From assembly GCF_003814915.1 (NCBI RefSeq), contig NZ_RKQK01000002.1, positions 1 to 64,000 of the forward strand: a stretch of 64,000 bases of DNA, read 5' to 3'. Origin of the DNA: Pacificibacter maritimus (GTDB lineage: Bacteria; Pseudomonadota; Alphaproteobacteria; Rhodobacterales; Rhodobacteraceae). The notes beneath the pieces are model-generated. The model was not told the origin of the DNA. It ran no database searches and saw only the letters and a program-made list of their open reading frames with translations. Both the position numbers and the translations under genes were made by a program. Numbering within the stretch: the first letter of the stretch is position 1; each line of letters begins with the position of its first letter. This document shows positions 47,011-56,385 of the stretch, one piece after another.

Positions 47011-47991
47011 TTACGCGTTGGCAAAAAGCCGTTTTATCTCAGCAAGATCACACCCAGCGCCAAGGCAGGTCGCAAGCATAAGGCGCGCTTTCACGGCAGA
47101 AAGATCACCCGCCAAAATCCCCCCTTTGGCCACAAGTGAAACCCCGCCACTGTCATTGCCGTAAACCGCACGTGTGCGTCCCTCGTGACAGCGCGATGCC
47201 ACCACAACGGGAATGCCTTTTTGCGTTAAGCGCTGCGTTTCGGCTGCGAATCCGTCAGGGGCGTTGCCACGACCAAAGGCGGACAAAACGATCCCGCTTG
47301 CCCCATGTTCACCCGCAAGCGCCATTAAATGCGGCCGCGTGCCCATACCGATTGCAATCAGTTCCACATTTGGATCAACTGCGCTGGCTTTGATTTGGGG
47401 ACGCATATGTGCTGGACGTTGATAAATATGCACGTCGCCGTAATCGACCTCGCCCAGTTTGCCATGTCCAACAGACCGAAAAGCATCGACCCGTGACGTA
47501 TGCGCTTTGCACACATAGCGCGCGCCATGAATATCGCCTTCGAACATAACGACGGGGCCAATGCCGATCAAAGCATCGCTTGCAGCCGCACTTAACGCAT
47601 CGGCGATATTGCGAGGACCATCGGTGTCGGGCTGCCCCGCGTGACGTTGCGCGCCAGTGAAGACCACAGGCTTATCTGTGCGCAGCATCAACCACGCCAA
47701 AAACGCACTTTCTTCCATTGTGTCCGTGCCATGCGTGACAACAACGCCATCGATCTTGGGGTCAGCCAGCACCGCATCAATACGTGCGGTCAGTCGAAAT
47801 ATGGTCGCAAGATCAAGTGCGTAACTTCCCGCTGCTTCAAAGTTTTCAACCTGCACTTCGATCCCATCGGGCATAGAGTGCAAACTTTGCAGCAAGGTTT
47901 CGGCCTTGATCCCTGCGGTGACACCCGCCGAAGTTTTATTTTCTGCAGAGGCAATCGTCCCGCCTGTTGCGAGAAGCGTGATCTGTTTCAT
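47011..47991 (-). CDS. L-asparaginase-type amidohydrolase
   Basis: 326 residues. First catalytic threonine motif LLATGGTIASA, second motif VVVTHGTDTMEES, both intact. No signal peptide, so cytoplasmic. The family hydrolyses L-asparagine and, in some members, other amides. It is last in the long leftward gene set, only 11 bases after the leaderless binding protein, so it probably belongs to that pathway, where it might hydrolyse a half-amide product. That link is inference. Confidence 0.9.
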   Translation of the reverse strand: MKQITLLATGGTIASAENKTSAGVTAGIKAETLLQSLHSMPDGIEVQVENFEAAGSYALDLATIFRLTARIDAVLADPKIDGVVVTHGTDTMEESAFLAWLMLRTDKPVVFTGAQRHAGQPDTDGPRNIADALSAAASDALIGIGPVVMFEGDIHGARYVCKAHTSRVDAFRSVGHGKLGEVDYGDVHIYQRPAHMRPQIKASAVDPNVELIAIGMGTRPHLMALAGEHGASGIVLSAFGRGNAPDGFAAETQRLTQKGIPVVVASRCHEGRTRAVYGNDSGGVSLVAKGGILAGDLSAVKARLMLATCLGAGCDLAEIKRLFANA

Positions 47992-48002
47992 GATGTAACC
48001 TT

Positions 48003-49196
48003 TTAGCTGGCGCGTCGTGTTGAGCGATATTTTTGTGAGGCAAACGCCACCAATTCATTCCAACGGCGCACAACGTAATTGTGCTCATCCATTGTCGAAT
48101 TCCAGATCGCGATATGCTGACCGCGCTCGCGCCAAGACCCGCCAGATCGCACCTGTCCTGTTTTGACAGCCAATTTGCCTGCGACATCTTCAAGATCCTG
48201 CGCTGCGGGCAGACCTTTGTACCAATAGTCCCATGCTGCGGTTGACATATGGTCTTTCACACGCTCGGGCACGGACATGTAATAGCCCTGTTTGGCCACA
48301 ACAGCCCCCGCATAGCCATCAAGATACCAGTTCAACCAAGCATAGGCGCGATCAAGGGCAGCCCCGTGCAATTGGCGCGATAAACACATGCCGCCATGCC
48401 ATGCGCGATACCCTTCTTTTGGACGCACTTGGCGCGCTTGTATGCCTTGGCGGCGCATTTCGACAATCGTGGGGGACCACATGGAGGCAACTTTGAGTTC
48501 GCCATTTTTGAACCGTTCAACGGGCTCATCTGCGCGCAACCAAAAGGGGCGAAAATGACCAGAGGCGACCAGTTTTTTGGCCTCGTCAATCAATAGATCG
48601 ATTTCCGGAACAGTCATATTGCCCATATCTTGAAATGTCATGATACCTGCTGACGAAAACGCCATCGCCAGATCGAAAAGGCCGATCGCGGGCTCATCAA
48701 CCAAGGCAACCTGCCCCGCCCATTGCGGATCAACAAGGGCCGACCAGCTTTGGATATCGTCGACGGAAGACAAACCTGTGGTTTCAACGCCAAAACTGTC
48801 GAAATTATAAAACGTGGGCAGCATGGAAATGCGCTCGGTTTGTTTGTCTGACAGCGTCATATCATGTTGCACAAACAATCGCGACGCGGGCACATCGCCA
48901 AGCGCATTGGTGCCCTGTGCAGGAAAGACCCCCGCCAAGTCATCCATACGATCCCAATGTTCGATGCGCGCGGTATCAATGGCCTGCACCGCACGCCAAT
49001 ACCAAACGATATCTAGATTGTGAAAACACTGGTCATAGACGTCAAAGCTGGCTGGCTCAAACGCCGCAGTCCGCTGAGCGCTGTTGAAATCTTTTTCAAT
49101 GAATTCCAAAGGAAAGCCCAAATCCGCCTCAGCGCGATCTTTGAGATACCGCCAAGGCTGAATTTCGGTGGTTAAAATACGAAGGGGTTCAGTCAT
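48003..49196 (-). CDS. Leaderless solute-binding protein paralog
   Basis: 397 residues. It is related to the Tat-exported binding protein at 52740-53963 (compare MLPTFYNFDSFGV with MVPAVYNFDSIGYN, and VAKQGYYMSVPERVKDHM with VTEQGYYSPSKNIKDVM). It begins directly with the mature fold (MTEPLRILTTEIQPWRYLKD) and has no signal or Tat sequence. The start is fixed by TGATG overlap with the GTPase gene upstream, so a missed signal peptide is unlikely. It should stay in the cytoplasm, where it might bind the imported compound. Function is uncertain. Confidence 0.85.
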   Translation of the reverse strand: MTEPLRILTTEIQPWRYLKDRAEADLGFPLEFIEKDFNSAQRTAAFEPASFDVYDQCFHNLDIVWYWRAVQAIDTARIEHWDRMDDLAGVFPAQGTNALGDVPASRLFVQHDMTLSDKQTERISMLPTFYNFDSFGVETTGLSSVDDIQSWSALVDPQWAGQVALVDEPAIGLFDLAMAFSSAGIMTFQDMGNMTVPEIDLLIDEAKKLVASGHFRPFWLRADEPVERFKNGELKVASMWSPTIVEMRRQGIQARQVRPKEGYRAWHGGMCLSRQLHGAALDRAYAWLNWYLDGYAGAVVAKQGYYMSVPERVKDHMSTAAWDYWYKGLPAAQDLEDVAGKLAVKTGQVRSGGSWRERGQHIAIWNSTMDEHNYVVRRWNELVAFASQKYRSTRRAS

Positions 49197-50248
49197 CAAG
49201 CCGCAGCCCGAACAGCATCAACATTCATAAATGCGCGGAAAGACCGACGAATTTTTTCAGGATCAATATCTTCCAAAATAAAAATTAGGCGCGAGCTTTT
49301 CGACCCGCTTTGATCCATTCCTTTTGGCCAGTGATCCATATGCGTTGGCGCGTGTACTAAATGTTGAACCCCATGAATAGCGATCGGTAATGCTTCGCCT
49401 TCGATGGCTAAAATGCCCTTCACTCGAAAAATCCTATCCCCATATTTATGGAGCAAGAGCGTAAGCCATGTGCCGAACATTGTCCAATCTATATCCCCCT
49501 CCACCTCAAGGGAAAAACTTGTGACACCAAGGGTTTCATCGTGGTGGCGGTGTTGGTCGGTCAGCTGAGTGACCTGTGATGGCGCGTCATGATTGCAGGC
49601 TGGCCCGCAGATGTGATCATGGGACTCCGCTTTGGCTGTGGTGAAAAAAGACAAGGGTCCAAAGCCATCCAGAATTGTCTCGGCCGAGGCAAAGCTTGTG
49701 ATGAAATTCGCTGCTGGGTTTACGTGCAACAGACGCTTACGCAGAGCTGTTTCTTGTTCTGGTGTCGCCAGATCGGTTTTCGTGAGAACGATACGGTCCG
49801 CCGCAGAAATCTGACGCACAGCTTCGGCGCGATGGGTGACTTGAATGTCAGCGTTGACGGTATCAACTGTGGTCAAAACACCGCCATTGCAAAAATGCGA
49901 GCGCAGCACAGGATGCGCGGTCAGCGTTTGCAACACAGGATATGGATCGGCCAAGCCCGTGGTTTCAATCACCACACGATCAAAACTGATCTCGCCACGC
50001 GCGCGCATCGAATGCAAATTGGCAAGCGCATCGGCGACTTCGCCGCGCACCGTACAACAAATGCACCCCGACTTGAGCAGCACTACATTTTCATCAATCT
50101 GATCCAGCAAGTGATGGTCCAGCCCGACTTCGCCAAATTCATTCACCAGCACCGCAGTGCCCTCCATCGAAGGGTGGCGCAAAAGGCGTTGAAGCAGGGT
50201 TGTTTTTCCAGACCCTAGAAAGCCAGTAAGCAAAATAACGGGGATCAT
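49196..50248 (-). CDS. CobW/COG0523 metal-chaperone-type GTPase
   Basis: 350 residues from ATG 50248, which overlaps the previous gene as ATGA. Walker A is GFLGSGKTTLL, the metal motif is GCICC (LLKSGCICCTVRGEV), and the base motif is TKTD. A His/Cys-rich linker (HDHICGPACNHD, HRHH) precedes the C-terminal CobW domain. The family delivers Zn, Co or Fe to enzymes. In this operon it may metallate the deacetylase-fold hydrolase two genes upstream; inference from context. Confidence 0.88.
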   Translation of the reverse strand: MIPVILLTGFLGSGKTTLLQRLLRHPSMEGTAVLVNEFGEVGLDHHLLDQIDENVVLLKSGCICCTVRGEVADALANLHSMRARGEISFDRVVIETTGLADPYPVLQTLTAHPVLRSHFCNGGVLTTVDTVNADIQVTHRAEAVRQISAADRIVLTKTDLATPEQETALRKRLLHVNPAANFITSFASAETILDGFGPLSFFTTAKAESHDHICGPACNHDAPSQVTQLTDQHRHHDETLGVTSFSLEVEGDIDWTMFGTWLTLLLHKYGDRIFRVKGILAIEGEALPIAIHGVQHLVHAPTHMDHWPKGMDQSGSKSSRLIFILEDIDPEKIRRSFRAFMNVDAVRAAA

Positions 50249-50577
50249 GACAGCGCCTGCCCTTCCATCCATTCGATGAAATTATCGTCTAACGGGTCAA
50301 ATTCGCGCCCTGCGAGCGTTTCGGCTTCGGGCCAAAGATGCGAGAGCGCTTCGAATACACTGGAGGCCCCAGTTGGCGAGCTGACCACATAGGATCGCCC
50401 TTGCCAGACATCAAGCTTGAGGCGGCGAAACGACAAAACAGCATTGGCAGATTTCAAACGGCGCGCGGTTTCGGTGCGCCGCGCCAAAGTGTCATGGTTG
50501 CGGGTGTAAACACCTGGCCGTGCGACAGCGTTTGTCCAATGATCATCACAGCCTAAAATACCACACAGAGAACACAT
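50245..50577 (-). CDS. Cys-motif small protein with CobW
   Basis: 110 residues from ATG 50577 (MCSLCGILGCDDHW). Two or three cysteines at the N-terminus (CSLCGILGC) and His near them look like a metal or Fe-S site. The rest is charged, with LKLDVWQGRSYVVSSPTGAS. No named family. Coupled to the CobW-type GTPase through ATGA, which suggests a metal-transfer partner. Confidence 0.75.
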   Translation of the reverse strand: MCSLCGILGCDDHWTNAVARPGVYTRNHDTLARRTETARRLKSANAVLSFRRLKLDVWQGRSYVVSSPTGASSVFEALSHLWPEAETLAGREFDPLDDNFIEWMEGQALS

Positions 50578-50649
50578 GATTTGTCCTTTCACCCGAACTG
50601 CACAAAGATCGGACCACGTTAAGAATGGGCCCTGTAAAATAAAGGTGAA

Positions 50650-50669
50650 GTGGGCAGCGCACTGCCCAC
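50650..50669 (-). terminator. Hairpin after the deacetylase-fold gene
   Basis: gtgggcag (50650-50657) pairs with ctgcccac (50662-50669); on the minus strand a T-rich stretch follows. It may partly uncouple the downstream CobW genes from the transporter genes. Confidence 0.6.
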
Positions 50670-50687
50670 CTCGGGCTTTAGTGGCAG

Positions 50688-51566
50688 TTAGCCACGGGGA
50701 AACTTTTTATCGTAGTTATCCGCCATCTCATCCATGGTGACGAATTTAACGCCTTCATGTGATGCGATGTGTTTGAACAAGCGTTCCAGCATCAACAATA
50801 CCTGTGGGCGACCAGACACATCGGGGTGAATGGTGATCGGGAACACAGCGTAATCCATGTTTTCGTAGACCCAATCAAATTGATCTTTCCACATTTGTTC
50901 GATGTCGCGTGGGTTCACAAAACCATGTGAGTTTGGCGATTTTTTGATGAACATCATGGGCGGCAGGTCATCGAGATACCAGTTGGCTGGGATTTCGATC
51001 AAATCAGTTTCCTCGCCGCGCTCTAGCGGTTGCATCCAGTCTTCTGGCTTGCCTGCATAATCGATTTTGGTCCATTTATCGCCCACACGCACGCGGTAAG
51101 GTTCAAAGTCTTTATGCATCAAAGAGTGGTCGTATTTGATACCCTTTTTCAAAAGCAACTCATTGGTAACGTTTGAAAATTCCCACCAAGGTGCCACATA
51201 ACCTGTTGGGCGTTTGCCAGATAGGTTGGTGATCAAGTCGATACATTTATCAAGAACTGCTTCTTCTTGCTCTGGGGTCATGGCGATTGGGTTTTCGTGG
51301 CTATAGCCGTGAATACCAATTTCATGGCCGCGCTTGGCGACTTCGCTCATTTGCTCAGGAAATGTTTCTGCCGAGTGACCTGGAATGAACCAAGTGGTTT
51401 TGATACCCATTTTGTCAAACAGATCGAGCAAACGCATTGAACCGACTTCACCTGCGAACATGCCACGTGAAATATCATCGGGGCTATCTTCGCCGCCGTA
51501 TGAGCCGAGCCAGCCAGCGACAGCATCAACATCAACCCCGAAACCAACGAGAATTTCTTTAGCCAT
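50688..51566 (-). CDS. Polysaccharide-deacetylase-fold hydrolase
   Basis: 292 residues, cytoplasmic. The NodB-type metal site is visible: Asp in [12 protein letters not shown], HxxxH in [12 protein letters not shown], and the late [13 protein letters not shown]. This size and arrangement fits the HpPgdA/PuuE-like branch, which includes allantoinases and cyclic-imide hydrolases, better than secreted chitin or peptidoglycan deacetylases, because there is no signal peptide. The ATG follows AAGGAGG. With importer, asparaginase and CobW genes nearby, ring-opening of an imported cyclic imide or ureide is a reasonable hypothesis. Confidence 0.82.
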   Translation of the reverse strand: MAKEILVGFGVDVDAVAGWLGSYGGEDSPDDISRGMFAGEVGSMRLLDLFDKMGIKTTWFIPGHSAETFPEQMSEVAKRGHEIGIHGYSHENPIAMTPEQEEAVLDKCIDLITNLSGKRPTGYVAPWWEFSNVTNELLLKKGIKYDHSLMHKDFEPYRVRVGDKWTKIDYAGKPEDWMQPLERGEETDLIEIPANWYLDDLPPMMFIKKSPNSHGFVNPRDIEQMWKDQFDWVYENMDYAVFPITIHPDVSGRPQVLLMLERLFKHIASHEGVKFVTMDEMADNYDKKFPRG

Positions 51567-51590
51567 TTTAACAGCCTCCTTTTTAAGTCA

Positions 51591-52661
51591 TTATGTGTGA
51601 ATAAGAGTGATAGAGGTCGGATCGACCCCAAGGGTCACAGGCGCCCCAGGCACCAATGCGCGCACATCATCACGGTCCGCGCTGATTTCGATGGACACAT
51701 CATCGCCACCTTGATCTAGGCGCACTTTGAGATGGCCGACTGAGCCGATCAATTGACGGCTGCTAAGTGTACCGCTGAGACAAATTTCATCAGGCGTGCC
51801 TTGGGGCGCAATCCGAAAAGCTTCTGCTGGCACAACAGCCATGCTCTCATCGCCTTTGCCAACCCCTTTTAGAACACCGTAAGGCGTATCGATCAGGCCA
51901 AAGCCTGCGCTGGATGCGCCTTTGGGTGTGCCTTGAATAAGTGTGTTTGAGCCAATGAAATCGGCTACAAACGGCGTGTTCGGACGACGGTATAGATCTT
52001 TTGGTGAGGACACTTGCTCCACAACACCATTGGACATCACAACCACACGGTCCGACAGGCCAAGCGCTTCTGATTGCGCATGGGTCACAAAAATAAAGGT
52101 GATCCCAAGTTCGCGTTGCAGCAGCTTTAGTTCGTTTTGAATGATACGGCGCAGGTTGGCGTCGAGTGCCCCAAGCGGTTCATCCAACAAGAGGATTTCT
52201 GGTTCAACAACAAGTCCGCGCGCCAAAGCGATGCGCTGACGTTGCCCGCCTGAAAGCATATCGGCCTTGCGATCTGCGAATTTTTCAAGGTCGAACATAT
52301 CAAGGATACGGTCTACCTTTTGGTTCTTTTCAGCTTTTGGTGTGCCTTTAACATCAAGCCCGAAGGCGACGTTGTCGCGCACTGACATATGCGGAAACAG
52401 AGCGTAGTTCTGAAAAATCATTGACGTCGGGCGTTTTTCAGGCGGCAGATGGGTTACGTTTTGCCCCATCATCATGACCTCACCGTTGGTGATATCCTCG
52501 AAACCCGCGATCATGCGCAGGGTTGTGGATTTGCCACAGCCACTTGGGCCCAAAAAGGCAACGAATTCCCCCTTTTCGACCTGTAGATCGAAATCAGAGA
52601 CGGCAACAGTGCCATCAGGATATGTTTTACCGACAGAATTCAGCTCGAGATCATAGACCAT
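51591..52661 (-). CDS. Polyamine-type ABC importer ATPase (second copy)
   Basis: 356 residues. Walker A GPSGCGKST, signature LSGGQRQR, Walker B ILLLDEPLGALD, switch FVTHAQSEA, then a C-terminal TOBE domain (about 275-355). It resembles PotA/UgpC. A second, different ATPase (57306-58328) starts the same gene set. It lies between the binding protein and the hydrolase, 78 bases after the former. Confidence 0.9.
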   Translation of the reverse strand: MVYDLELNSVGKTYPDGTVAVSDFDLQVEKGEFVAFLGPSGCGKSTTLRMIAGFEDITNGEVMMMGQNVTHLPPEKRPTSMIFQNYALFPHMSVRDNVAFGLDVKGTPKAEKNQKVDRILDMFDLEKFADRKADMLSGGQRQRIALARGLVVEPEILLLDEPLGALDANLRRIIQNELKLLQRELGITFIFVTHAQSEALGLSDRVVVMSNGVVEQVSSPKDLYRRPNTPFVADFIGSNTLIQGTPKGASSAGFGLIDTPYGVLKGVGKGDESMAVVPAEAFRIAPQGTPDEICLSGTLSSRQLIGSVGHLKVRLDQGGDDVSIEISADRDDVRALVPGAPVTLGVDPTSITLIHT

Positions 52662-52696
52662 AACGATCAGCTTTCATTTAAAAAGTGACATGTAAG

Positions 52697-52729
52697 AGGC
52701 GCGCGGCGGGGAGGATCATCCGCGCGCCT
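52697..52729 (-). terminator. Hairpin after the Tat binding-protein gene
   Basis: aggcgcgcgg (52697-52706) pairs with ccgcgcgcct (52720-52729). No T run follows on the minus strand. Such hairpins after binding-protein genes often raise their mRNA level relative to downstream genes. Confidence 0.6.
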
Positions 52730-52739
52730 CCTGTTTGTT

Positions 52740-53963
52740 TTATGCGTTTAAGAATTCATCCCAACGCTGGATCAGGTGATCGTATTCATCAGGCCACTGG
52801 TGCCAATAAGCGACGTTGGAAGACCGTTCAGCCAATGAGCCACCATCACGCAGATCACCAGGATTGATGCCGCGCTCTGCTGGGCCCGTCCAAGGCGCAC
52901 CTTCGTACCAGAAGGCGTATTTTTCAGGATCCATAACGTCTTTGATGTTTTTGGATGGTGAGTAATAGCCCTGCTCGGTCACTGCGATGCCAGGTTCACC
53001 TGACAGCCAGAAATCAGCATATGCGATCACTGCTTCGCGGTTTGGTGTGCCTTTCAGCATTGACGGACCAATCGCCCAGCCACGGTAGCCCTCTTTCGGG
53101 TTGGCGTATTTCGCAGGTTTGCCCTGTGCTTTGACCGCCATAACCGCAGGCTGCCATGCATCACAGACAACCATTTCGCCAGATGCCATCAGGTTCACAA
53201 GCTCGCCAAAGTCACCCCAAAGCGCGCGGAACTGACCCGCTTTTTTCTTAGAGATCAAGAATTTCGCAGCTTCATCAATTTCCGCCATTGTCGGATTGCC
53301 AGGGTTTTCAGCTTCCAACAAACCCAAGGAATTCATCGCCAAAACAGCTTGGCCAATCGCGATCAATGGATCAACGTTGAGGCCAGATTTGCCTTTCCAT
53401 TTGTCATCGAAAAGCGCGGTCCAAGTGTTGGCTTCTTCTTCGCTCAAAACTTCAGGATTGTAGCCGATAGAGTCAAAGTTATAGACGGCAGGCACCATGT
53501 AAAGTTCGGTTTGCGCATCATCTGCCCAGATTTGACCAGAGATCTGTGCGCTTGGCGCCCATTTAGGATCAATCTTTGTGAAAGTATCGCGAATGCTCGC
53601 CCAATTGGAAATTTCGCTGGCAGGAATGGTTTCAACATTGTCGGTCGCGATCAAAGCAGGCAGGCGTTCGGCAATGATTTCCCAAACGTCGTAATCAGAA
53701 GACCCAGACAGGATTTTGGTTTGCGCATCAGGGTAAGTGGACGGTGTGCCAGATGTCGCGCCAACGCCTGTGGCGGATTTAAACATCTCAAGAATGCGAT
53801 CTTGAACAGTTGTCGACAGACCTGTGGTACGCAATTCTTGGTCTGACAAATTGGCGGCATAGGCCATACGTGCCCATGGGTGTAGCCCTGATCCAAGTGC
53901 AGTCGCACCCGCAGCAGCGGCCCCATATTTCAAAAAGCTTCGACGATTAGCAGTATGTGTCAT
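52740..53963 (-). CDS. Periplasmic solute-binding protein, Tat-exported
   Basis: 407 residues. Twin-arginine signal NRRSFLKYGAAAAGATALGS at the N-terminus, cleaved near residue 36. The mature part belongs to the PotD/PotF-like extracellular binding-protein group (VWEIIAERLPALI, YNFDSIGYNPEVL, EGYRGWAIGPSML). Tat export suggests folding, perhaps with a cofactor, before export. It should deliver substrate to the two permeases upstream. The ligand is unknown. Confidence 0.9.
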   Translation of the reverse strand: MTHTANRRSFLKYGAAAAGATALGSGLHPWARMAYAANLSDQELRTTGLSTTVQDRILEMFKSATGVGATSGTPSTYPDAQTKILSGSSDYDVWEIIAERLPALIATDNVETIPASEISNWASIRDTFTKIDPKWAPSAQISGQIWADDAQTELYMVPAVYNFDSIGYNPEVLSEEEANTWTALFDDKWKGKSGLNVDPLIAIGQAVLAMNSLGLLEAENPGNPTMAEIDEAAKFLISKKKAGQFRALWGDFGELVNLMASGEMVVCDAWQPAVMAVKAQGKPAKYANPKEGYRGWAIGPSMLKGTPNREAVIAYADFWLSGEPGIAVTEQGYYSPSKNIKDVMDPEKYAFWYEGAPWTGPAERGINPGDLRDGGSLAERSSNVAYWHQWPDEYDHLIQRWDEFLNA

Positions 53964-54031
53964 GGTTGTTTTCCCTGTTTTGGAACGTGATGAAAGTGAA
54001 AGGGCGTTGACCGCCTCTTTTTATAAGAGAC

Positions 54032-54784
54032 CTAGTAGCGTCCGGGCGTCAGTCCGCCATCGACAGTGACAACTTGTCCTGTCAGGTAAGACGCATCCGT
54101 AGAGGCGAGGAATTTGATGACATTGGCAATTTCAGATGGATCGCCAAGGCGCTGCATCGGGATGTAAGGCGAGGCAATATCTGCCGCCTCTGGCCCAAGG
54201 CTATGACCAGGATTCAGTAACTGCGCGGTGCGGATATAACCCGGTGCGACACCGTTTACGCGAATACCTTTTTGCGCATATTCAACCGCAAGAGCCCGCA
54301 CAAAACCAATGGCACCAGCTTTGGCTGTCGAATAGTGCACATGTTCGTCCCAGCCGTAATGCGATCCCATAATTGAACTGAGGCACACAATCGACGCCCC
54401 GTCCTTCATGGCGGGCAAGGCAGGGCGAATAACGCGCATCATACCGTAAAGATCAATATCAATGGTGCTGTGCCATTTCTCATCGGTCATCTCAGACATC
54501 GGCACCCGCAAGGCAACGCCCGCGTTTGCAATGATCACATCAAGCCCGCCAAAGCGTGCATTTAGATCAGCAACAAGCGCATCAGCTTGCTCGGTTGAAC
54601 GTACATCTAGGGGATGAAATTCAGCACTGCCGCCTTGGGCTTCGATTTCAGCAACGACAGCTTTGCCCTCAACTTCCAAAACATCAGTCACGATAATGTG
54701 GTCGCCAAGGCTGGCAAAACACAAAGCACTTGCGCGGCCAATGCCGATCCCTGCGCCTGTGATCAGTACAACTCTTTTATCCAT
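54032..54784 (-). CDS. Short-chain dehydrogenase/reductase 2
   Basis: 250 residues from ATG 54784 (RBS aggac). Classical SDR: TGAGIGIGRASALC cofactor loop, NAGV, Ser in LSSIMGSH and the YSTAK (HYSTAKAGAIG) pair. C-terminal YLTGQVVTVDGG. It is in the importer gene set and probably oxidises a hydroxyl of the imported compound or a breakdown product. Confidence 0.9.
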   Translation of the reverse strand: MDKRVVLITGAGIGIGRASALCFASLGDHIIVTDVLEVEGKAVVAEIEAQGGSAEFHPLDVRSTEQADALVADLNARFGGLDVIIANAGVALRVPMSEMTDEKWHSTIDIDLYGMMRVIRPALPAMKDGASIVCLSSIMGSHYGWDEHVHYSTAKAGAIGFVRALAVEYAQKGIRVNGVAPGYIRTAQLLNPGHSLGPEAADIASPYIPMQRLGDPSEIANVIKFLASTDASYLTGQVVTVDGGLTPGRY

Positions 54785-54811
54785 CTTTTTGTCCTTTGTT
54801 TGGCGCATGCA

Positions 54812-55540
54812 TCACAACATCACATCGCCAGAATTGGGCCCAAGCGTTTGACCAACAAACAGCGCGGCATCATCAGAAATAAGAAAAGAAACCGCCCCGC
54901 CCACATCGGATGGCATCCCAAAGCGCCCCAAGGGCAGCTCGGCTTGTTTGGCTTTTTTCCAGTCCTCAGACAGTGCTTCGACCAGTGGCGTGTTGATCGG
55001 TCCCGGGGCTACGGCATTGACGCGCACCCCTTTTGTTGACACTTCGCGGGCCAAGGATTTTGTCATGCCGATCACAGCAGCTTTTGCGCCCGCATAATGG
55101 GTCAGCTCGATGCCACCGACTTGGCCAAGCTGCGAGGCAATATTGATGATATGGCCGCGCTTTTTTTCAAGCATCGCGGGCAAAAATGCCTGCGTACACA
55201 AGAAGTTACCGCGCACATGCACCGCAAATATTTTATCAAACATCTCAAGTGAGATATCACCAAACAAAGCCTGATGACCAAAGCCCGCGTTGTTCACGAG
55301 AATGTCGGGCGCACCCAAATCTTGCGTGACGCTTGCAGCCATCTGGGCGACGGCATCAGCATCACTTACATCTGCTGCATAGGCGCGTGCATCGCCGCCT
55401 GCTGCTTTGATTTGTTCAACGGTTGCTTGCGCGCTTGCCAGCGTTAAATCATTGACCGCAACACTGTGGCCATCTTTGGCAAGGCGCATCGCGATTGCGG
55501 CACCGATGCCAGATCCTGCGCCTGTGACAAGAGCAATCAT
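54812..55540 (-). CDS. Short-chain dehydrogenase/reductase 1
   Basis: 242 residues. FabG-like SDR: TGAGSGIGAAIAMRLA, VNNAGFG, INIASQLGQVGG and YAGAK (HYAGAKAAVIG) active site. Overlaps the permease gene upstream by four bases (ATGA), so it is in the same transcript. Two SDRs in one transport operon suggest successive or stereospecific oxidations. Confidence 0.9.
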   Translation of the reverse strand: MIALVTGAGSGIGAAIAMRLAKDGHSVAVNDLTLASAQATVEQIKAAGGDARAYAADVSDADAVAQMAASVTQDLGAPDILVNNAGFGHQALFGDISLEMFDKIFAVHVRGNFLCTQAFLPAMLEKKRGHIINIASQLGQVGGIELTHYAGAKAAVIGMTKSLAREVSTKGVRVNAVAPGPINTPLVEALSEDWKKAKQAELPLGRFGMPSDVGGAVSFLISDDAALFVGQTLGPNSGDVML

Positions 55541-56382
55541 GCTGCGTCCTCCTGCCCGCTAAAGCGCGATGCTTTGGCTGTAAAACGCTTCATCAAAAGA
55601 CCGTAGATGACCAAAAGCGTAAAGCTGAACAGGGTTGTCAAAACGCCAAAGGCAAAGATGTTCGGATAGATTTCAACCGAAAACGTTCCGTAGATCGACA
55701 AGGGCAAAGTCAGATCACGCCCAGCCGTAAATAGCGTACGGGCGAATTCATCGTAGCTCAGCGTAAAGCTAAACAGCATGGCAGATAGAACGCCTGGAAA
55801 GATGATCGGAAAGGTCACACGGCGAAAGGTCTGCGCGGGTGGAACGCCGAGGGAAAAGGATGCTTCTTCGACTGTGCGATCAAAACGGTTGAAAATCGCA
55901 AGCATGATGAGAAAGGCAAATGGGTAGGTGTAGACCACGTGCAATACAAACGATGTGCTCCACCATGCGCGGCCAATGCCAAGCGTATTCGACAAAAGCG
56001 CCATTCCGAGGCCCACCAGAACGCCCGGCACCATCATGCCAAGGATGATCAGGTAAAAGGCGGGACCTGATCCTTTGAATTTTGTGCGAAACGCCTCAGC
56101 GCTCATCACACCCAAGATTGTTGAAACAACCGTTGTCATAAAGGCCAACAGGATCGACCGCACGAGGCTTTCACCCACTGGCAGTTGTGACACGCGGGAA
56201 CTTTCAGCCAAGCCCAACAGGTGTTGATACCAATAAGTAGACCAGTCACGAATAGGGAATTGCGGCCCACCGTCGATGCTTTGGAATGACAAGATCGCAA
56301 GAACGATCATCGGGCCGTAAAGAAACAATAGGAACAGGGCAGTATATGTTGCTAGAGCGGGGCGTAAGATACCAGATTGCAT
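55537..56382 (-). CDS. Polyamine-type ABC importer permease (PotC-like)
   Basis: 281 residues with six hydrophobic segments. The EAA loop (EEASFSLGVPPAQTFRRVTF) is present. It starts four bases after the partner permease and is the second membrane subunit. Confidence 0.9.
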   Translation of the reverse strand: MQSGILRPALATYTALFLLFLYGPMIVLAILSFQSIDGGPQFPIRDWSTYWYQHLLGLAESSRVSQLPVGESLVRSILLAFMTTVVSTILGVMSAEAFRTKFKGSGPAFYLIILGMMVPGVLVGLGMALLSNTLGIGRAWWSTSFVLHVVYTYPFAFLIMLAIFNRFDRTVEEASFSLGVPPAQTFRRVTFPIIFPGVLSAMLFSFTLSYDEFARTLFTAGRDLTLPLSIYGTFSVEIYPNIFAFGVLTTLFSFTLLVIYGLLMKRFTAKASRFSGQEDAA

Positions 56383-56385
56383 GGC

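Noticed and set aside
46606-47139. Open frames on both strands beside the asparaginase gene
   Set aside because: One overlaps the asparaginase end, neither shows motifs; possible decayed gene but not supportable.
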